13,880 bases of DNA. It comes from Paucimonas sp. Lineage in GTDB: Bacteria > Pseudomonadota > Gammaproteobacteria > Burkholderiales > Burkholderiaceae_D. The first letter of the stretch is position 1. Every line of letters begins with the position of its first letter. The notes under the pieces were generated by a model. That model was not told where the DNA came from and did not search any database. It worked only from the letters and a program-made list of their open reading frames with translations. Below are positions 6,759 to 12,595 of this stretch, piece after piece. Both the position numbers and the translations under genes were made by a program. Location: NCBI GenBank assembly GCA_029266815.1, contig JAQSWC010000013.1, forward strand, positions 1 through 13,880, given 5' to 3'.

Positions 6759-6764
6759 ACACGG
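6752..6764 (+). repeat. Right copy of a 13-bp near-direct repeat
   Basis: TATATCAACACGG matches the copy at 5412-5424 in 12 of 13 positions. It sits at the upstream edge of the AT-rich lipoprotein gene and overlaps its -10 element. Confidence 0.35.
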
Positions 6765-7268
6765 TGTGGCTGAAATTTTTGGTAGGCCGGGTCACGCAGG
6801 TGAACGAGGCCAAGTGTCGCCTTCTGCATTCAGATGTATTAGAAAATAACTTTTCTCGCACGCCAGTTAGACGAGAAGTTGAGATCAAAAAATTACACAC
6901 ACGTTATAAGCGCCGAGTTTTAGGGCTTCTGGCACGATCATGTGTTCACCCTTGGCTAGAAAAACCGCGTCGTGTTGAATCTGAGTTTAGTTAAAGTGTG
7001 GCCTGCCAAGACAGAAGCATTTTTCAGGCGAATAGCCAATGTAGCCAGTGGACATCACTGCGAAGGATGCGAACGCCGGGAACCGCAAAATATGTTGCAA
7101 ATTTCGAGACCTACAGACATGCAAAAAGCAAGCGCCATAGGTTCGCGCATTGGAATCTTAAGCGTTTGAATTTTGGGGAACTAGGTGTTCGCCGAGGTTC
7201 TGCGACCACAGCGTTAGTTGCAAGCCGAACCCTTCTCATCCCGCATGCGCATGCGGATTCTTTCCACC
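6765..7268. other. Gene-free stretch between lipoprotein gene and tRNA-Ser
   Basis: About 500 bp with no convincing gene on either strand. Frames here are short and lack ribosome binding sites, and those overlapping the tRNA give meaningless translations. Base composition is lower in GC than the flanking core genes. Visible structure includes an imperfect inverted repeat (TTCTCG at 6853-6858 with CGAGAA at 6872-6877, extendable by AAC/GTT with a bulge) and a perfect 16-bp palindrome at 7241-7256. I see no copy of the tRNA 3' end that would mark an attachment site. Confidence 0.5.
7241..7256. repeat. Perfect 16-bp palindrome
   Basis: CCGCATGCGCATGCGG is its own reverse complement, with two overlapping GCATGC cores. 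It lies 12 bp beyond the tRNA-Ser terminator. It may be a protein-binding site or part of a compound terminator. Function unknown. Confidence 0.6.
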
Positions 7269-7296
7269 AAAGCAAAAGCCCCCTTGCGGGGGCTTT
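7269..7296 (-). terminator. Rho-independent terminator of tRNA-Ser
   Basis: Read on the minus strand, AAAGCCCCC pairs with GGGGGCTTT (9 bp, arms 7288-7296 and 7275-7283) around a GCAA tetraloop. A T-rich tail (T, GC, TTT) follows. The hairpin begins 5 nt after the tRNA CCA end, so it should end the tRNA transcript. Confidence 0.85.
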
Positions 7297-7301
7297 AACT
7301 T

Positions 7302-7391
<90 letters not shown>

Positions 7392-7433
7392 GGATCGGTC
7401 GATCATGCAGTTTTTGACGCTGCAAAGCGCAAG

Positions 7434-7461
7434 ATTATAGCAGACTCCGACAGCTTGAAAA
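7434..7461 (-). promoter_or_regulatory. Promoter of tRNA-Ser
   Basis: On the minus strand TGCTATAAT forms a consensus extended -10 element (hexamer 7434-7439). TTTTCA at 7456-7461 is a 4-of-6 match to the -35 box at 16-bp spacing. Transcription would start near 7427, about 36 nt before the mature tRNA 5' end. The gene can therefore be expressed independently of serS. Confidence 0.65.
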
Positions 7462-7481
7462 GCTTGCCTTCGATGAAACAA

Positions 7482-8777
7482 TCATGCGTTGGGCGAAAGC
7501 TTGCTGATGCCGCCCATGTAAGGCTGTAACGCCTGCGGAATTTCGACGCTGCCGTCTGGCTGCTGGTAATTCTCAAGAATCGCGACCAAAGTTCTTCCCA
7601 CGGCAAGGCCTGAACCGTTCAGGGTATGCACCAGTTCCGGCTTGCCTTGGGCATTGCGGAAGCGGGCCTGCATGCGGCGAGCCTGGAAGGCTTCGCAGTT
7701 GGAAATAGAGGAAATTTCGCGATAGGTGTTCTGTGCCGGCAACCAAACCTCTATATCGAAAGTCTTGGCGGCGCCGAAACCCATGTCGCCTGTGCACAGG
7801 GAAACCACGCGATACGGCAATCCCAGATTCTTCAGGATGGTTTCGGCGTGGCCGACCATCTCGTCAAGCGCTTCGTAAGATTTCTCCGGATGCACGATCT
7901 GCACCATTTCCACCTTGTCGAACTGATGCTGACGGATCATGCCGCGCGTATCGCGTCCGTAGCTGCCAGCCTCGGAGCGGAAGCATGGCGTATGTGCCGT
8001 CAGCTTCATCGGCAGAACATCGGCCGCCAGTATCTCGTCCCGTACGATATTGGTGAGCGATACTTCCGAAGTCGGAATCAGGTACAGGGCTTCGCCCTCG
8101 CCTTCCTGACCGCCTTTTTTAACGGCGAACAGATCGGCTTCAAATTTCGGCAGCTGGCCGGTGCCGCGCAGGGAATCGGCATTGACGATGTAAGGCGTAT
8201 AGCACTCGGTATAGCCGTGGTTCTGCGTATGCGTATCGAGCATGAACTGGGCAAGCGCGCGATGCAGGCGCGCGATGCCGCCTTTCATCACAGAAAAGCG
8301 TGAGCCTGTCAGCTTGGCAGCGACATCGAAATCCAGCCCGAGCGGCGTGCCCACATCCACATGATCTTTCACCTGGAAATCGAAGGCACGCGGCGTGCCG
8401 ACCTTGCGCACTTCAACATTACCGCTCTCATCCTGCCCTACCGGCACTGATTCATGCGGCAGGTTGGGAATCGACGAGATAAATTCACTCATCTTCGCCT
8501 GTACTTCGTCAAGGCGAGTGGCAGATGATTTCAACTCGTCGGCGATCCCGTTTACTTCGGCCATGACGGCGGAGGCGTCTTCTCCTTTACCTTTCAACAT
8601 GCCGATCTGCTTGGAAAGCGTGTTGCGCTTGCCCTGCAGTTCTTCGGTGCGCGTCTGTATCTGCTTGCGTTCGGCTTCGAGCGCATTAAAGGTAGTGACG
8701 TCGAGCTGGAATTTTCTGGCGGCGAGACGCGCGGCAACGTTGTCTATGTCCTTGCGGAGAAGCTGAATGTCGATCAT
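7482..8777 (-). CDS. serS: Seryl-tRNA synthetase
   Basis: A 431-residue cytosolic class II aminoacyl-tRNA synthetase, the expected length for bacterial SerRS (E. coli about 430). It charges tRNA-Ser, and tRNA-Sec where present, with serine. The N-terminal coiled-coil arm that recognises the long variable arm of tRNA-Ser covers about 28-100. Motif 2 is CFRSEAGSYGRDTRG (265-279), and motif 3 is NGSGLAVGRTLVAILE (387-402) with its invariant Arg. TSEVSLTN (236-243) belongs to the serine-binding region. I chose ATG at 8777 because MIDIQLLRKD is the standard SerRS start; the in-frame ATG 39 bp upstream adds atypical residues. The Shine-Dalgarno sequence is weak. Its neighbours are rarA upstream and a tRNA-Ser gene downstream. 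Confidence 0.97.
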   Translation of the reverse strand: MIDIQLLRKDIDNVAARLAARKFQLDVTTFNALEAERKQIQTRTEELQGKRNTLSKQIGMLKGKGEDASAVMAEVNGIADELKSSATRLDEVQAKMSEFISSIPNLPHESVPVGQDESGNVEVRKVGTPRAFDFQVKDHVDVGTPLGLDFDVAAKLTGSRFSVMKGGIARLHRALAQFMLDTHTQNHGYTECYTPYIVNADSLRGTGQLPKFEADLFAVKKGGQEGEGEALYLIPTSEVSLTNIVRDEILAADVLPMKLTAHTPCFRSEAGSYGRDTRGMIRQHQFDKVEMVQIVHPEKSYEALDEMVGHAETILKNLGLPYRVVSLCTGDMGFGAAKTFDIEVWLPAQNTYREISSISNCEAFQARRMQARFRNAQGKPELVHTLNGSGLAVGRTLVAILENYQQPDGSVEIPQALQPYMGGISKLSPNA

Positions 8778-8806
8778 GGGAAGAGGATGGAATTCGCGAA
8801 ACCGCC

Positions 8807-8812
8807 ATTGTA
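8807..8812 (-). promoter_or_regulatory. Candidate -10 box for serS
   Basis: TACAAT on the minus strand lies about 30 bp before the serS ATG, giving a leader of roughly 20-25 nt. No good -35 hexamer is present at 16-18 bp, so the call is tentative; serS may also be read through from rarA. Confidence 0.35.
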
Positions 8813-8816
8813 CCAA

Positions 8817-8852
8817 GGGCCTTGCCGCGCAAGCAGCGAAGGATCAAGGCCC
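8817..8852. repeat. 8-bp inverted repeat between rarA and serS
   Basis: GGGCCTTG (8817-8824) and CAAGGCCC (8845-8852) pair perfectly around a 20-nt loop. It lies just after the rarA stop codon and before the candidate serS -10 box. No T-tract follows in the direction of rarA, so if it terminates rarA it is not a textbook rho-independent terminator. It could instead stabilise the rarA 3' end. Confidence 0.4.
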
Positions 8853-8859
8853 GCGCGAT

Positions 8860-10158
8860 CTACTTTCCGCCGTCTTCCTTGCGGGCCGAAGCATCGAGCG
8901 AACGCAGGTAGGCCAGCTTTTCGGCGATCCTGATTTCCAGTCCGCGCAGAGTCGGCTGGTACCAGCCCGGATCGCGCATGCCTTCGGGAAGATAGGTTTC
9001 GCCTGCCGCATAAGCATCCGGCTCATCATGCGCATAGCGGTAAAGCTTGCCGTAGCCCAGTTCCTTCATCAGCCTGGTCGGCGCATTGCGCAGGTGCTCG
9101 GGCACCGGGCGCGACTTGTCCTTGGCTACGAATGCGCGGGCGGCGTTATAGGCGTTGTACACCGCGTTCGATTTGGCGGCACACGCGAGGTACACCACTG
9201 CCTCGGCTAGTGCCAGTTCTCCTTCCGGAGACCCGAGGCGCTCATAGACTTCGGCCGCATCGAGCGCGATGCGCAGCGCGCGCGGATCGGCCAGTCCGAT
9301 ATCCTCGCTCGCCATGCGGACAATGCGGCGCGCCAGATAGCGCGGATCGGCGCCGCCGTCGAGCATGCGCACGAACCAGTAGAGCGACGCATCCGGATTG
9401 GAGCCGCGCACCGATTTGTGCAGGGCAGAGATCTGGTCGTAGAAGCTGTCGCCGCCCTTGTCGAAACGGCGGAGCGCGTCGCCCAGGCATTCGCTAAGCA
9501 GGGCCTTGTCAACTTCGCTCTGGCCTTTTGCTTCGGCGGCACGCGCGACGATCTCGAGGTTATTCAGCAGCTTGCGCCCGTCGCCGTCAGCACTGGCCAC
9601 CAGCATTGCCTTGGCCTCGTCGGTGAAACGCAGTCCGTTCAGCTCGCGTTCACAGGCACGATGGACCAACGCGCTAAGATCATCGTCGCCGAGCGGCTTG
9701 AGTACATAGACTGCTGCGCGCGACAGCAATGCGCTGTTGACTTCGAACGAGGGGTTTTCGGTGGTCGCGCCGATGAAGGTGAAGAGGCCGCTTTCCACAT
9801 GCGGCAGGAAGGCATCCTGCTGGCTCTTATTGAACCGGTGTACCTCGTCCACAAACAGGATGGTGCGACGGCCTGAATTGGCGCGTACCACCTGTGCCCG
9901 CTCCACTGCCTCGCGAATATCCTTTACCCCGGACAAGACAGCGGATAAGGCAATGAATTCCGCCTGAAATCCCTCCGCCGTCAGGCGCGCAAGCGTGGTC
10001 TTGCCTACGCCGGGTGGCCCCCACAAAATCATCGAATGCGGTTCGCCCGACTCGAACGCCACGCGCAACGGCTTGCCCGGGCTCAGCAGGTGCTGTTGCC
10101 CGATCACTTCATTCAGGGTCTGCGGCCGCAACCGTTCGGCCAAAGGGCTTGCATTCAT
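8860..10158 (-). CDS. rarA: Replication-associated recombination protein A (RarA/MgsA AAA+ ATPase)
   Basis: A 432-residue AAA+ ATPase, near the usual family length of about 440. RarA acts on stalled replication forks and interacts with single-strand-binding protein and clamp-loader functions. The N-terminal RPQTLNEVIGQQHLL (11-25) is typical. Walker A is GPPGVGKT (47-54), Walker B ILFVDEVHRF (100-109), sensor 1 FIGATTENP (128-136), and the arginine-finger pair is SR at 146-147. The C-terminal tetramerisation region includes SVRGSNPDASLYW and ARRIVRMASEDIGLADPRAL. Start at ATG 10158 with the standard N-terminus; no strong Shine-Dalgarno sequence is seen. It is followed 82 bp later by serS. Confidence 0.96.
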   Translation of the reverse strand: MNASPLAERLRPQTLNEVIGQQHLLSPGKPLRVAFESGEPHSMILWGPPGVGKTTLARLTAEGFQAEFIALSAVLSGVKDIREAVERAQVVRANSGRRTILFVDEVHRFNKSQQDAFLPHVESGLFTFIGATTENPSFEVNSALLSRAAVYVLKPLGDDDLSALVHRACERELNGLRFTDEAKAMLVASADGDGRKLLNNLEIVARAAEAKGQSEVDKALLSECLGDALRRFDKGGDSFYDQISALHKSVRGSNPDASLYWFVRMLDGGADPRYLARRIVRMASEDIGLADPRALRIALDAAEVYERLGSPEGELALAEAVVYLACAAKSNAVYNAYNAARAFVAKDKSRPVPEHLRNAPTRLMKELGYGKLYRYAHDEPDAYAAGETYLPEGMRDPGWYQPTLRGLEIRIAEKLAYLRSLDASARKEDGGK

Positions 10159-10265
10159 GGCCTGTAGTCTATCGCAGTCTTGCTTTCAGTAATCGCAGAT
10201 GCCACGCAGCGCACTGCGCTATCTCAATCCAGCCCAACAGAATCACTATTTTCTTGCATAAGCAC

Positions 10266-10285
10266 AAGCGTGCATGGGCATGCTT
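10266..10285. repeat. Inverted repeat in the rarA/lipoprotein divergent region
   Basis: AAGCGTGC (10266-10273) pairs with GCATGCTT (10278-10285) over 8 positions, one of them a G-T pair, around a 4-nt loop. It lies in the 177-bp region between the leftward rarA and the rightward lipoprotein gene. It may be an operator or chance. No clear promoter pair could be assigned to either gene. Confidence 0.25.
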
Positions 10286-10335
10286 GACTATGCTTAGCAA
10301 CATCGGCCGCATGGCTTACATGACTCGCATCTCCT

Positions 10336-10902
10336 ATGACACGTCCCGCCCTTCTTGCAAAACCCCTGTTGGCCGCAATCGTCGCGCTGTTGACTGCCTG
10401 TGCCGGCACGCCGACTGGCAGTTCCGGAGTCGATACCCGCGCCGTCAAGGAAGCTCCCGCGCCTGTGGCCGTTGAAGGAAGCTGCACTCCAGTTTCGCGG
10501 CTCGGCAACAAGGTGGCTCCGCCTGAGCTCTACGACCACATGGTCGAATGCGCGCGCCTGAGCAAGTACGGGGAAGGCGCTTCGCTGTTCGCCCTGGCCG
10601 GCACCTACAGCTACTACGATGCGCTGCGCGTCGCCGATCCGGGCAAGCATGCCGCACATACCGCCCTCATTCGCCAAAGCATGGCCAAGCTGAAGAGCGA
10701 CAAGAAGAGGGAGCTGAAAGACGAGATCCGCAAATCCCTGAGCAACCAGGACAAGCTGTCCGTGATATGCAAAGAGGTGAAAGACGTCGGGCCGCCTAAC
10801 TACCAGCCGCGCTACATGGCGGGCAGCGGCTCTGTAAAGAACATCGATGCTGCCAACGGCTGGAAAACGGCCCTGACCAACTTTCTGCATTGCCCTGACT
10901 GA
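10336..10902 (+). CDS. Four-cysteine lipoprotein of unknown function
   Basis: A 188-residue predicted lipoprotein. The signal peptide (MTRPALLAKPLLAAIVALLT) ends in lipobox LTAC with Cys22. A short Gly/Ser/Thr/Pro/Ala-rich linker follows to about residue 47. The remaining domain is mainly helical and charged in the middle (MAKLKSDKKRELKDEIRKSL, 116-135). It contains four cysteines, Cys50, Cys72, Cys145 and Cys186, which could form two disulfides in the periplasm. No membrane segment follows the signal. I do not recognise the family. The start is the ATG that directly precedes the signal peptide; the ribosome binding site is weak. It runs opposite to rarA and is followed 57 bp later by the deacetylase-like gene on the same strand, but that gene seems to have its own promoter, so a functional link is unproven. 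Confidence 0.82.
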   Translation: MTRPALLAKPLLAAIVALLTACAGTPTGSSGVDTRAVKEAPAPVAVEGSCTPVSRLGNKVAPPELYDHMVECARLSKYGEGASLFALAGTYSYYDALRVADPGKHAAHTALIRQSMAKLKSDKKRELKDEIRKSLSNQDKLSVICKEVKDVGPPNYQPRYMAGSGSVKNIDAANGWKTALTNFLHCPD

Positions 10903-10917
10903 ATTTGGTTCAGGCAG
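10895..10917 (+). terminator. Hairpin at the end of the lipoprotein gene
   Basis: CTGACTGAA and TTCAGGCAG pair over 9 positions with one A-G mismatch around a TTTGG loop. The stem includes the lipoprotein stop codon. There is no T-run after it, so termination here is uncertain; it could be a weak terminator or a 3'-end stabiliser. Confidence 0.3.
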
Positions 10918-10921
10918 TCTC

Positions 10922-10930
10922 TGCTAAAAT
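10922..10930 (+). promoter_or_regulatory. Candidate extended -10 promoter of the deacetylase-like gene
   Basis: TGCTAAAAT is a TGn-TAAAAT extended -10 element (hexamer 10925-10930). It is placed to start transcription near 10937, about 23 nt before the ATG at 10960. No -35 box at normal spacing is apparent. Confidence 0.4.
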
Positions 10931-10959
10931 CCCTCGCGATTCTGATACGAGGGTATTTC

Positions 10960-11877
10960 ATGAGCACCACCTTGCAGGAAAAACTCGGCTTCAATGCCGA
11001 TGACAGGCTACTCATTCTCCACGCCGACGATATCGGCATGTGCGAAGCCACAGTACGCTCATGGCGGGAGCTGCTCGAGTTCGGCTTGCTCACCTCGGCT
11101 TCTGCCATGGCACCCTGCTCCTGGTTTCCGGCGGCCGCTCAATTAGCAATTGAAACAGGGCCGCACGCCGACCTCGGCCTGCATCTCACGCTCAATTGCG
11201 AGTGGCCGAATTACCGCTGGAGTCCTCTCACCGGCAATGACGCCGCAACCGGCATGGTAGACAGCACAGGCTACTTTCATCCTCTCGCCAAGTTCACCCA
11301 CCAGCAGGTGGATGCCGCAGCAGTAAAAAAGGAGCTGCAGGCGCAAATCACGCGCGCCCATGCGGCGGGCATCGATCTCACGCATTTCGACAGTCACATG
11401 CTGACGCTCTGGCATCCGGCATTGATGCCGATTTTCATCGAGCTCGCCGTGGAGCATAGGCAGCCCACGATGGTGGTCAAGCGCACCGCGCAGGAAATCG
11501 CCGACGAATGCGTGATTCCGCTACATGAGGCGGCCAGGGTTGCAGGTCAGTTGAACCGCGCCGCCGAAGAGGGCAAAGTCATCCCCATCGATACCTGGCA
11601 TATTCTGCCGTTCGGCAAAGCGCTGGAACTGGAAGACCGCATCGCCTGGGTTTGCGAGCGGATGGATGCAATGAGTCCAGGTGTGCACAGCATAATCGGG
11701 CACCCCGCAGTGGATACGCCTGAGCTGCGCACTATTGCACCCGACATTGCGACACGGCTGGTGGATCATGCGCTATTCAGCAGCGAGGAATTCCGAAGTG
11801 AAATTACGCGACGCGGATTCAAGCTGATTGGCTTCCGCGGACTGCGCGACCTGTTCCAGTCAAGTCTCGCCCATTAA
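10960..11877 (+). CDS. YdjC/ChbG-family carbohydrate deacetylase-like protein
   Basis: A 305-residue cytosolic protein without a signal peptide. It has the conserved features of the YdjC/ChbG/HpnK fold: LLILHADDIGMC (17-28) with the metal-site acidic pair, DLGLHLTLN (71-79), LTHFDSHMLTLWHP (140-153) with Asp/His ligands, and a late IIGHPAVDTPELR segment. ChbG removes an acetyl group from chitooligosaccharides, and HpnK-type relatives are linked to hopanoid sugars; the substrate here cannot be assigned. The length matches family members (about 250-300). Start ATG 10960 has GAGGG 6 nt upstream. It converges with lolA and lies between housekeeping genes, so the neighbourhood gives no substrate hint. 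Confidence 0.88.
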   Translation: MSTTLQEKLGFNADDRLLILHADDIGMCEATVRSWRELLEFGLLTSASAMAPCSWFPAAAQLAIETGPHADLGLHLTLNCEWPNYRWSPLTGNDAATGMVDSTGYFHPLAKFTHQQVDAAAVKKELQAQITRAHAAGIDLTHFDSHMLTLWHPALMPIFIELAVEHRQPTMVVKRTAQEIADECVIPLHEAARVAGQLNRAAEEGKVIPIDTWHILPFGKALELEDRIAWVCERMDAMSPGVHSIIGHPAVDTPELRTIAPDIATRLVDHALFSSEEFRSEITRRGFKLIGFRGLRDLFQSSLAH

Positions 11878-11897
11878 AGGCTCTTCATAATGAAGAC

Positions 11898-11922
11898 GCG
11901 CTTGCGATGAACTCGCAAGCGT
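11898..11922. terminator. Bidirectional hairpin between deacetylase-like gene and lolA
   Basis: CGCTTGCGA (11899-11907) pairs perfectly with TCGCAAGCG (11913-11921) around a TGAAC loop, and one further G-T pair extends it. It is 21 bp after one stop codon and 21 bp before the other, so it can serve both convergent genes. A strong T-tract is missing on both sides. Confidence 0.6.
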
Positions 11923-11942
11923 GCTGCTTCAGATTGCACGTC

Positions 11943-12581
11943 TTACTGGTTGAAAACGTCCGCGCCCTTTGGCGACGTAAACTTGAATTGCGCTGCAGGC
12001 ATGTTCGGATTTTTTTCAAATTTGCCGAACCACAGCAGAGTGACCTGTCCGAACGAATCGCGCAACTCCATTGCCTGCGGCAAGCCATCTTTCAAGCCAA
12101 TACCAATACGCTCGAAAGTCGTGTCCTTGCTCTTCGGCGTCGCCTCAAGCCATTCCATGCCGTCCCTGGTGCCAGCTTCTTTCAAGGCGAAATTCTTTTC
12201 GAGCTCGTTGCTACCGAACAGAATGGCCGCTGGCGAAGATCCGAGCGCGTTGCCCAGCTTCTTCACCGTCACCTGATTCAGATCCTTGTCGTAGATGTAG
12301 AGCTTTTCGCCATCCGCTTGCAGCACTTGCTCATAGGGCTTCTGGTAAGTCCAGATGAATTTTCCCGGGCGGGCAAAAGCAAAAGTGCCGGTCGAAGGAT
12401 TCGACAGTTTCTGCTTGCCCTGCGAATCGGTCTTCAGCAAGCGTTGCGTGAATTCGCCCTGGGCCGACTTGGTGCCGGCGACGAAGGACTTGAACTGATC
12501 GAGCGCAGCACCGGAAGCGAATACCGGCGCGATCACAAAAGTGGCCGCGAGTGCGATATGAAACGATGTGGAATAACGCAT
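11943..12581 (-). CDS. lolA: Outer-membrane lipoprotein carrier protein LolA
   Basis: A 212-residue periplasmic chaperone that takes lipoproteins from LolCDE at the inner membrane and delivers them to LolB at the outer membrane. The signal peptide has a hydrophobic core (IALAATFVIAPVFA) with a likely cut near ASGA at about 22-25. The mature part shows typical LolA text: LDQFKSFV, SAQGEFTQRL, STGTFAFARPGKFIWTY (63-79), QVLQADGEKLYIYDKDLNQV, and a C-terminal FGQVTLLWFGKFEKNP with QFKFTSPKGADV. Trp77 and the arginine-containing ARPGKFIW loop match the family. Start ATG 12581 has AGGACA close upstream. It begins 14 bp after the ftsK stop on the same strand, the common ftsK-lolA arrangement. Confidence 0.96.
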   Translation of the reverse strand: MRYSTSFHIALAATFVIAPVFASGAALDQFKSFVAGTKSAQGEFTQRLLKTDSQGKQKLSNPSTGTFAFARPGKFIWTYQKPYEQVLQADGEKLYIYDKDLNQVTVKKLGNALGSSPAAILFGSNELEKNFALKEAGTRDGMEWLEATPKSKDTTFERIGIGLKDGLPQAMELRDSFGQVTLLWFGKFEKNPNMPAAQFKFTSPKGADVFNQ

Positions 12582-12595
12582 ATTGTCCTATTCGG

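Noticed and set aside
6934..6950. Sigma-54-like TGGCACG motif in the gene-free stretch
   Set aside because: The second half reads TGTG instead of TTGC, and no gene follows.
9132..10024. Several long frames on both strands within rarA
   Set aside because: They are shadows of a GC-rich coding gene whose AAA+ motifs are unmistakable.
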